Shown piece by piece: positions 55,601-64,000 of a DNA stretch of 64,000 bases. The DNA comes from Limnomonas spitsbergensis (taxonomy: Eukaryota; Chlorophyta; Chlorophyceae; Chlamydomonadales), in the NCBI GenBank assembly GCA_037349105.1, contig JAYJMM010000116.1:2356001-2420000 (forward strand), given 5' to 3'. The translations under genes and the position numbers were made by a program. Numbering within the stretch: position 1 is the first letter of the stretch; each line of letters starts with the position of its first letter. The notes beneath the pieces are model-generated. The model was not told where the DNA came from. It did no database searches and worked only from the letters and a program-made list of their open reading frames with translations.

Positions 55601-58600
55601 TCATGCTTGAGGCTACTCTGGTGCACACATAATGCAATGGGAATGATGTCTGACAGGATCAGACAGGATCTGACAGGATCCGACATCCTTTCTCCGATGA
55701 CTATGCGCAACTGCACACCCACCGGCGGGGCATCGAGTTCGATTTCGATCTTCCCCTGGTCCATTATTGCGATCATTAAAAAACGATTGGCAATATGTTT
55801 GTTCCTCCATTCATGAATCATGACTCATTTAGGGATGCTTAAATCTTGAGGTGGTTGGATGATCTCCAGTCTTGGGGTGGTTGGATGCTCTCCAGTCTTG
55901 GGGTGGTTGGATGATCTCCAGTGCAGACGATACAGGGACCTTGTTGTCCATGCGTAGCATTTGGCAGCCTCAAGTCACAGTGGGTCGTACTCGCGCCCCC
56001 TTCTTCCCCCCTCGGTACAATACACTTGTTTTGGCCCCACACTGCGCTCCTCCATCTCTCACACCAGGGGACTGGGGCAGCGCTTCAGTCTTCTTCGCTC
56101 CTCGTAATACTTCCCCCGACCAGTGTATCCATCTCCTCTCTTCAAGGCCTCATAGAACCCCCCACATTCTTCACAAATTCACACTTATCCATCTCGACAC
56201 AAAGCCATGACCATCCTAAAAGAACTCCCAACTCCTTCGGGCTGCCTGCACCATTTCATTCGCCAAGACCCAGACCAAGATCTGATATGCGTGTGAGTGC
56301 CGCCTCCCTGCTCTTCTTCCACACTGCAAACTGCAGGCTGATCTCAGATCCGTAGACATAACTTCCCAGCTCCTCTTCCACACTGCAAACTGCAGGCCAG
56401 TCTCTGATCCGTAGATCCTACCTCCCAGCCCTCTTCGTTCTCCTCCCCGAAAGCCCGTCCCTTTGGTAACGGTGCGGATGTGGCTTGGGCCCCGAGCTGC
56501 GCTGTACCCTTAACCCGCACGCCCCTAGGGAGGCGTATTTTTCTTTATCTTTCTTTCCACTCCGTGAGCCCATCCCGACTCCAACTCACACTGAAAGTCG
56601 AGTTGAACACCAGGGGAGCTCGTCACTTCCACACTGAAAATTGCTGGCAAGTCTCAGATCCGTAGATCTAACCTCCAGACCTCTTCGCTCTCCCCCCCAA
56701 CTCACGTTGAAAGTCGAGTTGAACACCAGAGGGAGCTCGTCACTCACGGCCGTGATCTGAAAGGGCGGATCCGCAGAGATCCGGAACGCGAAATGGCGGT
56801 ACAGCCTGACAAGCCCCTTGGCGAACCTGCAGTACAGCGGTACGGACCACAATCAGAGCAGGGGCACCATATTGCTGGGCGTGCAAGACTAATGCTGCGC
56901 TCTGAAACCATTGCGCCGTGGTGGTCTCATCATTTAGACCAAATGATCCAGATGCAGTCGACGTCCTACTTTGGTTACCGGTATTATGTAATAGATTACT
57001 TTACTACTTTAGTACTTAGCTTACAGGTTGCTTAGATTGTTAGGTTACAGATAACTTAAACTATTAGATTACCTAGGTTACTTAGGGCATGAGTTAACAG
57101 CTAAGGCCTCAGAGGGGAAGCAGGAATGCACCCAAAATCGATGAACCATATCCATCTCTTGGCTCTGCATCAGACCTTCATGGCGAGCCGTTCAAGCCGA
57201 GTGGGAAAGCAAGCCGATCCCCTAGAGTAGCTGCACCTCTCAATCAAGTGCACGATCCCAAATCAGCAGACGCACCTCTTAATGTGGTGCGTAGGGGGCC
57301 CGCCATGCATGTCCAAGTGGGCAAACTTTCCCATCACCTCTTTGTCGTGGGATCCCAATCAGCAGCCCCACCTCTCAATGTGGTGCATGATCCCCAAGTA
57401 GTAGGCCTCCCCAGTGGTGGATGCTTCTTCAGACACGTAGGCTAGCGGAGGCCCGCCATGAACGTCCAAGTGGGCAAACTTGCCCATCACCTCTTTGTTG
57501 TGGGTGGTCCACCTATTAAGGCGGCGAGTGGGGGATGGAGAGCTGAGTGGGAGGACAGTGTCAATCCACCCCCAGTCTCACAAGGCGCAGGGATCGAACC
57601 CTAAACTCAAAAAAAACTAAACTAGACAGAGCGTAGGGATCGAATCCTAAACCCTAAACTAGACAAGGCGCAGGGATCGAACACATTCTGCAGAGCTGAG
57701 TGTTTTCAATTTTGGAGCCAGGTTGGTGGCAAGAAAAATGTTTGTAGAGCCCGTGGGAAGACGTTTGATCATGGCTGTGGTCAGTGTTTCCTTTTAGGCC
57801 GCTTCAGCTACAGCTCGGCTACATCACAGCCTAAGAATGCAGGGTCTGGTGCAGCAAGGTGACTGCTGTGCCTGGGCCACTGGCCGTAGGCACGGGTGAG
57901 CTTTGGTCCCCGTCATGCTTATGATGGCCGCCCAGCGGCCTGCCAGAGGCAATCTGGCGTGCTTCACAAGAAGCACGCACTTGTTTTGACCACAGGTATG
58001 GATCCACACAAGGCAGGGAGGATGTATGCTGCATCCAATAGATGCGCAACTTTTTGTGTCAGCGTCTCAGGTTTCTAGGGTTGGGCGGCCGGCCTCCCAC
58101 TTTGTCGAGTCCAAGCAAAATAAATATCACGTCTGGTCACTGCCCATGTCACACTACCCATGTCACAGGCTCACTTCCCATATTGGCAGTCCATAGCCAG
58201 TAGGCGGTCTCACTGCAACAAAGCACGTCAAGAACAAGCGCACAATGTCAGGATTCAGGGCATGTGTCAGCATGTGCGGAACCGTGCGCTGTGTCTCCTT
58301 CTTCGTGATAGTCGTGCAACATTTCAGTCACATTCCGGCCTCTGGCCGGAGGGCCCCCACTTGTCCCCAGCCATGCTGCTTGGGCCACCAGCCGTTGGCC
58401 GGTCCAGGGTCTGTCCCAGACTAAGCCCTTGGCGGCTGTGGGGGACTCATCAATCGTAGCCAAGAAACGAATCACTGTTCATGGGACCCACCTGTGGATC
58501 GTCTCCCCCGTTGGCATGACCTCAAACACGGTGTGCGGCTGAACGGTGTAGGTGACGTACAAGTGGTCCGGTCCATCTGGGTCCTGCCCCCAGCAATGCA

Positions 58601-61600
58601 GGGATAAAGTGTTTAGTGGGTGCATGGGGTTGGAGACCTCAGTGATTAATGCGGCGATGAGGTCGAGCAGAGTAGTTTTAATCGAAAAACTGGATGCCCA
58701 GGAAGGTTTCTGCCCAGGAAGTTTTCTGTCCTTTTCAGTAGCCGAGCTGTGTACGTGATGTACCGGTAAAAGGGATCAGGTCCGTCATGGTCCTCCGCCC
58801 AGCGATGCAGGGATACTTATTTCGTTCACTACAAATGGGCCGCCGTCGTTTTTTGTAGCATTAAGTCATGTTATATACCGGTATTTAATATTAAAAATAT
58901 AAGCCGCTGTAGGGGGGGGGGGGGACTTGAGATTCTAGGCCTCCAGTCACACGCATTGCATGGCCATCCAAAATGGTCAGCAAAATACGGTATATGGCCA
59001 TCAAAATATGTCAGGGACATACCGTAGACAGTACGCCTCGAGCCCTTGACTGCTCCTTAGGTAACAGGCTGTCTGTGGTTCGAATGCCACTGAATCGCTG
59101 CATCAGGCCAATCCACAGACATGGTGTGGCTGTCAAACTGCTTCATGAAGCTTTACAGCGGACTTAAGCTGTGAAGCGGGACCCATGCCTTTAGGGTTAA
59201 GGTTTAGGGTTCAGGGTTTCGGACTTGAGCTGTGAACCAGGGACCATGCCTTCAGCCAGAAAGAAAGGAATTCACAAAGCAACCTCTTTGTATACACACA
59301 CAAAGAGTTTGTGGGACCATCGCAGGGCCCGATGCCCTCAGATCTAGCCTGCTCATTACTCTCACCCAAGCCCTAACAACCCACCTTGTAAGCAAAGGGC
59401 ATCCAGTTCTTCTCGATGGCGTATTGAGCTTCAGGCGGGTAGAGGTGCCCAGAGGGGGGCTCCAGACGTATGGGCATGCTCAGCCGCCAGGGGTCAACGG
59501 CCCTGGAGGAAGGGTGGAGCAGTGGTGGTTATGAAGCACTCCTGCAAAAACTGAGATACTTCCAAGACACTAATAAGATACTTCCAAGACACGTCTGAGA
59601 TACTTCCAATATAAATCCAACTTGATTCCAAGATACTTCAGAGATATTTCCAAGATACTTCTGAGATACTTCTGGGACGCTTCTGAGATACTGCCAAGAA
59701 ACTTCAGAGATATTTCTGAGACACTTCTGAGATAATAGCGGCAGCATGCCTTGTGCTTGTGCTCCTGTGATCTGGGTGAGACTGAGGCTTTTCGAATGAC
59801 CACTCAAGTAGAGGGGGATCAGCTGCCCTATTGTGGATACAGGCTCAATGACGCAGAGCACAAATCCTGATGCAGAGCGCATCAGCCTTCATCATGAAGC
59901 ATCACTAAATTGAGCTGGCCGACCCCATTTATATGCCATGCTGAAGCCGGACCACCGCACCTGAAGCACCCTCAAACAAATCGTGGAGGTGGCAGTTCAG
60001 AGTTTTTTAAGCCTCTCCCCACCTGGCCCTAAACCCTAAACTCTAAAAACAGTGGAGGTGGCATTCCACCAGAGGAGTGTCACCTGGAGAGCCCCCTGGC
60101 TGACGATACGCCCGCTGCACCTCTCATGGGTCGAGGCAGAGCAGCCTGCCCGCCTGCAGCAGATGGCTGACGCGCGCCTGAGCCCCCCTGGGGATCCGCC
60201 TTGATCTGGGGGAGAGCAGCGAGGGGGGAGAGCAACTTACCGCCCAAGACATGAAATGTGTGTGATTTTGGATATTTCTTTGTCCTGCTACAGAAACAGA
60301 ATCCTGATTGATTTGACAGAATCCCGGCCTGCTTGTAAATGATGCGTCACACGTATACAAATAATGCTGGGGTCCATTCAGTGTCTGAAATGGAACCGTG
60401 GGGGGGCCTGGATGGACATGCAATCAGGGGGCTGCGATAATGCTGTGATCAAGGCTCGACATTGCAATTAGATTATACTCTTGAACACACACACACACAC
60501 ACTTGGATTGCGTAGAGAAAGGAAAAGTCATCCATCAGTGTCCGCGGGGTGTTTCCCTGTCAACGCTTTATACCTCCAGTCTTGCTGTTCCCTACACTAG
60601 GCAGCCTGGCCCATCAGTGGGCTGCTCCTCCGGGGGACAGAGCGTGAGTCAGCTAGGGAGCGCTTCAGCTGAATGTCTTAACCGAGCAAACGAGGCTGGT
60701 GACAAGAAATGTGACTAAATCAGGGTCCCCAAATCCGCATGATGTGCCCTTTTCATACAACTGCTGATACCCCACAAGCACCCACCTGCTGATACCCCAA
60801 GCACCCACCCACCTGCTGATACCCCACAAGCACCCACCTGCTGATACCCCAAGCACCCATCCACCTGCTGAAACCCCACAAGCACCCACCTGCTGATACC
60901 CCAAGCACCCATCCACCTGCTGATACCCCAAGCACCCACCCACCTGCTGATACCCCAAGCACCCATCCACCTGCTGATACCCCAAGCACCCACCCACCTG
61001 CTGATACCCCAAGCACCCATCCACTTGCTGATACCCCAAGAATCCACCCACCTGCTGATACCCCAAGCACCCATCCACCTGCTGATACCCCAAGAATCCA
61101 CCCACCTGCTGATACCCCAAGAATCCACCCACCTGCTGATACCCCAAGAATCCACCCACCTGCTGATACCCCAAGAATCCACCCACCTGCTGATACCCCA
61201 AGCACCCACCCACCTGCTGATACCCCAAGAATCCACCCACCTGCTGATACCCCAAGCACCCACCCACCTGCTGATACCCCAAGCACCCATCCACTTGCTG
61301 ATACCCCAAGAATCCACCCACCTGCTGATACCCCAAGCACCCATCCACCTGCTGATACCCCAAGAATCCACCCACCTGCTGATACCCCAAGAATCCACCC
61401 ACCTGCTGATACCCCAAGAAGCCACCCACCTGCTGATACCCCAAGCACCCATCCACTTGCTGATACCCCAAGAATCCACCCACCTGCTGATACCCCAAGC
61501 ACCCATCCACCTGCTGATACCCCAAGCACCCACCCACCTGCTGATACCCCAAGCACCCATCCACTTGCTGATACCCCAAGAATCCACCCACCTGCTGATA

Positions 61601-61927
61601 CCCCAAGCACCCATCCACCTGCTGATACCCCAAGCACCCATCCACCTGCTGATACCCCAAGCACCCATCCACCTGCTGATACCCCAAGCACCCATCCACC
61701 TGCTGATACCCCAAGCACCCATCCACTTGCTGATACCCCAAGAATCCACCCACCTGCTGATACCCCAAGCACCCATCCACCTGCTGATACCCCAAGAACC
61801 CACAAGCACCCACCAGGGCCAAGTATTGGTGGTAGACGACAAAGCCATCGCAGGAGGGTGAGTCGCCCACCCGAGGCGGTTTCCTCCCGAAGATTGCATA
61901 CACGCCCTTCCCAGGCCACCTCCACAC
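52617..61927 (-). CDS. GH130-like beta-propeller protein (glycoside phosphorylase/hydrolase-like), 5' partial
   Basis: Minus-strand exons 61927-61814, 60205-60084, 59502-59385, 58583-58492, 57512-57372, 56826-56748, 55412-55305, 54905-54782, 52816-52787 (30-nt microexon), 52705-52617 with TGA. Phases 0,2,0,2,2,0,0,1,1 all match; 338 residues visible. Motifs in order: WPGKGVYAIFGRKP; IEKNWMPFAYK; DHLYVTYTVQPHTVFEV; VHGGPPLAYVS; YYLGIMHHIE; YRHFAFRISADPPFQITA; YVAFVSGLDV; LVYITYGSADSEPRALLMTV. The EKNWMPF / LYV-Y-PH-VFE / HGG-P / YLGI-H / VSGL / ISYG-D series resembles the five-bladed propeller of GH130 phosphorylases and relatives acting on beta-mannosides; this is from memory of the family. 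The first exons (with the expected ED-R motif) are missing, so activity cannot be judged. The C-terminal tail has a His run and an Ala-rich end. The second exon listed (60205-60084) is the least certain. Confidence 0.62.
52930..53655. repeat. ~62-bp satellite with AGAGCTCTGTCTGTGTAGGG
   Basis: Eight to nine units with AGGGCTAAGGGTT(C/T)AGGAG and AAACTGCCCAAGAGCTCTG. A partial unit at 52930-52985 is separated from the rest by an inverted family A copy (about 52990-53150). In intron 8 of the GH130-like gene. Confidence 0.88.
53908..53952. repeat. Perfect 19-bp inverted repeat, 7-bp loop
   Basis: gcagcgtggtcgtgcagca, loop ACCATGA, then tgctgcacgaccacgctgc. A third, direct copy (GCTGCGTGGTCGTGCAGCA) follows at about 53966. 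No U-tract or terminator context. Confidence 0.92.
54105..54305. repeat. CAGGAGTACTGC satellite
   Basis: Irregular units of CTGCCAGGAGTACTG / CAGGAGGACTGCGGTACTG in intron 8 of the GH130-like gene. Confidence 0.9.
54325..54495 (+). mobile_element. Family A dispersed element copy
   Basis: GCATCAGCTACACTTGATGT, then ACATCACGGCCCGTGGCCGG, then CAGCAAGCCCTGCGCCTTGG, then GCCGGTCAAGTTTTAATCCC. A matching inverted copy (GATAAAAACTTGACCGGCTG, CAGGGCTTGCTGCAAC) is at about 55050-55155. Confidence 0.65.
54560..54780. repeat. Degenerate copy of the GH130-like exon 8 end and donor
   Basis: CTACCAAGGTTGCCAAGCGC, then CTCATGGTGATGATCGTGGC, at 54635-54675 copies the real exon end at 54780-54820 (CTACCAAGGTGCCCTTGTCC, CTCATGGTGATGATGGTGGC). 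Poly-C and CCTCCTCCTAC tracts separate them. Confidence 0.75.
55830..55925. repeat. 26-bp GGTGGTTGGATGATCTCCAGTCTTGG, three copies
   Basis: Three tandem units (about 55850, 55876, 55902) in intron 6 of the GH130-like gene. Confidence 0.88.
56310..56745. repeat. Duplicated segments downstream of the GH130-like exon 6 donor
   Basis: TGAAAGTCGAGTTGAACACC with GGGAGCTCGTCACT occurs next to the exon donor (about 56707-56745) and again at 56590-56630. TTCCACACTG(C/A)AAA(C/T)TGC and CTGATCCGTAGATC units occur three times (56318-56430, 56627-56680). Confidence 0.8.
57262..57345 (-). pseudogene. Truncated in-frame copy of GH130-like exon 5
   Basis: About 84 bp that, read on minus, repeat the first part (KEVMGKFAHLD-HGGPP) and the last part (HHI-R) of the exon at 57512-57372 and skip the middle 20 or so codons. 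A donor-like GTGCGT follows at the matching position. The copy keeps the reading frame. No good acceptor is seen, so it is probably an unused duplicate. Confidence 0.7.
57595..57680. repeat. Triplicated GCGCAGGGATCGAA with telomere-like CCTAAACCC
   Basis: AGGCGCAGGGATCGAACCCT, AGAGCGTAGGGATCGAATCC and AAGGCGCAGGGATCGAACAC, separated by TAAACCCTAAACTAGACA. Confidence 0.8.
57800..57975 (+). mobile_element. Family A dispersed element copy
   Basis: CGCTTCAGCTACAGCTCGGC, then TACATCACAGCCTAAGAATG, then CTGGGCCACTGGCCGTAGGC, then GGCCGCCCAGCGGCCTGCC and GGCGTGCTTCACAAGAAGC. Confidence 0.7.
58305..58450 (+). mobile_element. Family A dispersed element copy
   Basis: CAACATTTCAGTCACATTCC, then GGCCTCTGGCCGGAGGGCCC, then GGCCACCAGCCGTTGGCCGG, then TAAGCCCTTGGCGGCTGTGG. 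Just downstream (minus strand) of the exon at 58492. Confidence 0.65.
58750..58815 (-). pseudogene. Decayed copy of the start of GH130-like exon 4
   Basis: GTACGTGATGTACCGGTAAA through GGTCCTCCGCCCAGCGATGCAGGGATA parallels the real exon's 5' part and acceptor (about 58555-58607). Read on minus it gives a DHDGPD-like start after an AG. Confidence 0.65.
59540..59725. repeat. GATACTTCCAAGACAC(T/G)TCT repeat
   Basis: Eight to nine degenerate ~20-bp units in intron 2 of the visible GH130-like gene, directly upstream (minus strand) of the exon at 59502. Confidence 0.88.
60728..61813. repeat. 27-bp satellite starting at a splice donor
   Basis: About 40 units of CCACCTGCTGATACCCCAAG plus CACCCAT or AATCCAC. 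On the minus strand each unit starts GTGG(A/G)TGG and ends ATCAGCAG, and the array begins at the donor after exon base 61814 (CTG|GTGGGTGCTTG). As 27 is divisible by 3, it is open in three minus frames and one plus frame. Not a gene. Confidence 0.93.
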
Positions 61928-62169
61928 CTAGGATCAGCGGGGGAGGAACGACGTGGTGAGTGTGGTTAGAGATGAACTGATAAGCACCGATTCAGGGGGA
62001 GGCATCAGCGTTGAAAGCTCGCGATTCAGAATTTCGGCTTGCCTCATTTGCAGCAAACAACTCATGGCGGGGTTAAGGGTTTAGGGTTGAGTAATCCTTG
62101 ATCACCACCACCACCCAGCATGCTACATTTTCAACATCGCGATTCCTCTGTTCTCTGTTGAGCTTGCAT

Positions 62170-63370
62170 GGGGCCAGCAATGCCCACAGGTTCCAGTTGC
62201 AGGCAAAAACAGTGTGAACACCAATATGCGGGGTCCCTGTAACAGGTGTGGATGTGAGCCCCACACAGGTTCCAGTTGCAGGCGAAAACAGTGTGAACAC
62301 CAATATGCGGGGTCCCTGCAACAGGTGTGGATGTGAGCCCCACACAGGTTCCAGTTGCAGGCAAAAACAGTGTGAACACCAATATGCGGGGTCCCTGTAA
62401 CAGGTGTGGATGTGAGCCCCACACAGGTTCCAGTTGCAGGCAAAAACAGTGTGAACACCAATATGCGGGGTCCCTGTAACAGGTGTGGATGTGAGCCTCA
62501 CACAGGTTCCAGTTGCAGGCGAAAACAGTGTGAACACCAATATGCGGGGTCCCTGCAACAGGTGTGGATGTGAGCCTCACACAGTTTCTAGCTGCAGGCG
62601 AAAACAGTGTGAACACCAATATGCGGGGTCCCTGCAACAGGTGTGGATGTGAGCCTCACACAGTTTCTAGCTGCAGGCGAAAACAGTGTGAACACCAATA
62701 TGCGGGGTCCCTGTAACAGGTGTGGATGTGAGCCCCACACAGGTTCCAGTTGCAGGCAAAAACAGTGTGAACACCAATATGCGGGGTCCCTGCAACAGGT
62801 GTGGATGTGAGCCCCACACAGGTTCCAGTTGCAGGCAAAAACAGTGTGAACACCAATATGCGGGGTCCCTGTAACAGGTGTGGATGTGAGCCTCACACAG
62901 GTTCCAGTTGCAGGCAAAAACAGTGTGAACACCAATATGCGGGGTCCCTGCAACAGGTGTGGATGTGAGCCTCACACAGTTTCTAGCTGCAGGCGAAAAC
63001 AGTGTGAACACCAATATGCGGGGTCCCTGCAACAGGTGTGGATGTGAGCCTCACACAGTTTCTAGCTGCAGGCGAAAACAGTGTGGACACCAATATGCGG
63101 GGTCCCTGCAACAGGTGTGGATGTGAGCCTCACACAGTTTCTAGCTGCAGGCGAAAACAGTGTGAACACCAATATGCGGGGTCCCTGCAACAGGTGTGGA
63201 TGTGAGCCTCACACAGTTTCTAGCTGCAGGCGAAAACAGTGTGAACACCAATATGCGGGGTCCCTGTAACAGGTGTGGATGTGAGCCTCACACAGTTTCT
63301 AGCTGCAGGCGAAAACAATTTGAGCACCAATATGCGGGGTCCCTGCAACAGGTGTGGATGTGAGCCCCCC
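62170..63370. repeat. 79-bp satellite, about 15 copies
   Basis: caggttccagttgcaggcaa, then AACAGTGTGAACACCAATAT, then GCGGGGTCCCTGTAACAGGT, then GTGGATGTGAGCCCCACA. Two subtypes (GGTTCCAGTTG and GTTTCTAGCTG) occur in blocks. The unit length keeps all minus frames open. Confidence 0.94.
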
Positions 63371-63590
63371 ACACCTTCAACCCTGGACCTTGAACCCTGG
63401 ACATTCAACTAGGGATATTCAGCTCAAGGATACGAGTGCAAAGCTGAGGCGCTCTGCTAGCCCTGTCCCTCACGTAGCCTCCATTGACACCTCCCACTTA
63501 GCCGTGTATCCAGTGATGGGCTCTGGCACAATGTTAGGGACTCGGGGGTAACGTATTACATTTAAATAATACCCGGTACACCATAAAGCA
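63371..63590 (-). other. Possible minus-strand exon, uncertain
   Basis: Minus strand reads VPNIVPEPITGYTAKWEVSMEA with a donor-like GTGAGG after it (about 63470). It could belong to the missing 5' part of the GH130-like gene, but its phase does not join exon 61927-61814 in frame. I found no better partner. Confidence 0.25.
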
Positions 63591-63690
63591 TTAAATGTTG
63601 ACTGAAGCACCGTGCACTGTTTGTACTGTTGACTGAAGCACCGTGCACTGTTTGTACTGTTGACTGAAGCACCGTGCACTGTTTGTACTG
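63590..63690. repeat. 31-bp TTGACTGAAGCACCGTGCAC repeat, three copies
   Basis: Each unit is TGACTGAAGCACCGTGCACT plus GTTTGTACTGT. Confidence 0.95.
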
Positions 63691-63737
63691 TCCAAAGGCC
63701 GACCGTTACGACCGTAAATTGCCCAAAACAGCATGCA

Positions 63738-64000
63738 TCCTCCATTGACTCCTCCACTCACTCCTCCATTGACTCCTCCATTGACTCCTCCACTCACACC
63801 CCCCCCCCCCATTGACTCCTCCACTCACTCCCCCATTGACTCCTCCACTCACTCCTCCATTGACTCCCCCATTGACCCCTCCACTCACTCCTCCATTGAC
63901 TCCTCCACTCACTCCTCCATTGGCTCCTCCACTCACTACTCCATTGACTCCTCCACTCACTCCTACATTGACTCCTCCACTCACTCCTCCATTGACTCCT
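63738..64000. repeat. CCATTGACTCCTCCACTCACTCCT satellite, runs off the window
   Basis: 24-bp dimer of 12-bp units CATTGACTCCTC / CACTCACTCCTC with a poly-C interruption at 63798-63810. Truncated by the window end. Confidence 0.94.

Noticed and set aside
59020..59110. tRNA-like GGTTCGAATGCC at about 59078
   Set aside because: The T-loop-like box is not accompanied by a convincing D-arm, anticodon arm or 7-bp acceptor stem.
60665..61927. 420-codon minus-strand ORF (GYQQVDGCL repeats)
   Set aside because: Only its first 38 codons (61927-61814) look like an exon; the rest is the 27-bp satellite, open in all three minus frames.

Overview
The window looks like nuclear DNA of a green alga (chlorophyte, possibly prasinophyte). 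The evidence is plant-type genes with chloroplast targeting (a complete thioredoxin x), GT-AG introns in every gene, Pro-rich PPSP cell-wall-type coding repeats, and many scattered TTTAGGG/CCCTAAA (plant/algal telomere-type) motifs. The species is not determined; a Cymbomonas-like alga is only a guess. Long open frames here are mostly satellite DNA. The real genes are chains of short exons, which I assembled by hand from acceptor/donor sites and matching intron phases.

Layout. 0.56-5.3 kb: minus-strand gene of unknown function, four phase-matched exons, incomplete. 5.7-8.05 kb: plus-strand P-loop-like exons with an apparent frameshift, split by a 1.8 kb G-rich satellite. 8.7-15.7 kb: satellites plus one lone minus-strand exon (9802-10161). 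16.1-21.0 kb: minus-strand FUSC/ALMT-like membrane protein. 21.7-31.7 kb: plus-strand gene of about 16 exons for an unfamiliar Cys/His-rich (CPVHG, zinc-finger-like) protein. 33.05-38.5 kb: complete minus-strand gene for a plant-type NTF2-like/DUF4864-like plastid protein. 39.05-42.0 kb: complete thioredoxin x on plus. 43.95-49.66 kb: complete plus-strand gene joining an eight-cysteine lipid-transfer-protein-type domain to a 14-copy Pro-rich repeat. 52.6-61.9 kb: minus-strand GH130-like beta-propeller protein lacking only its 5' end. 62.2-64 kb: satellites.

Two gene pairs are divergent (FUSC / Cys-His gene, 713 bp apart; NTF2-like / TRXx, 527 bp apart). No operons, CRISPR arrays, rRNA or convincing tRNA genes were seen.

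The recurring theme is that introns and flanks carry short degenerate copies of the neighbouring exon end or splice junction. In several introns these copies have grown into satellites starting exactly at the donor. The two observations I would look at first are this exon-edge duplication and the eight-cysteine/Pro-rich protein.
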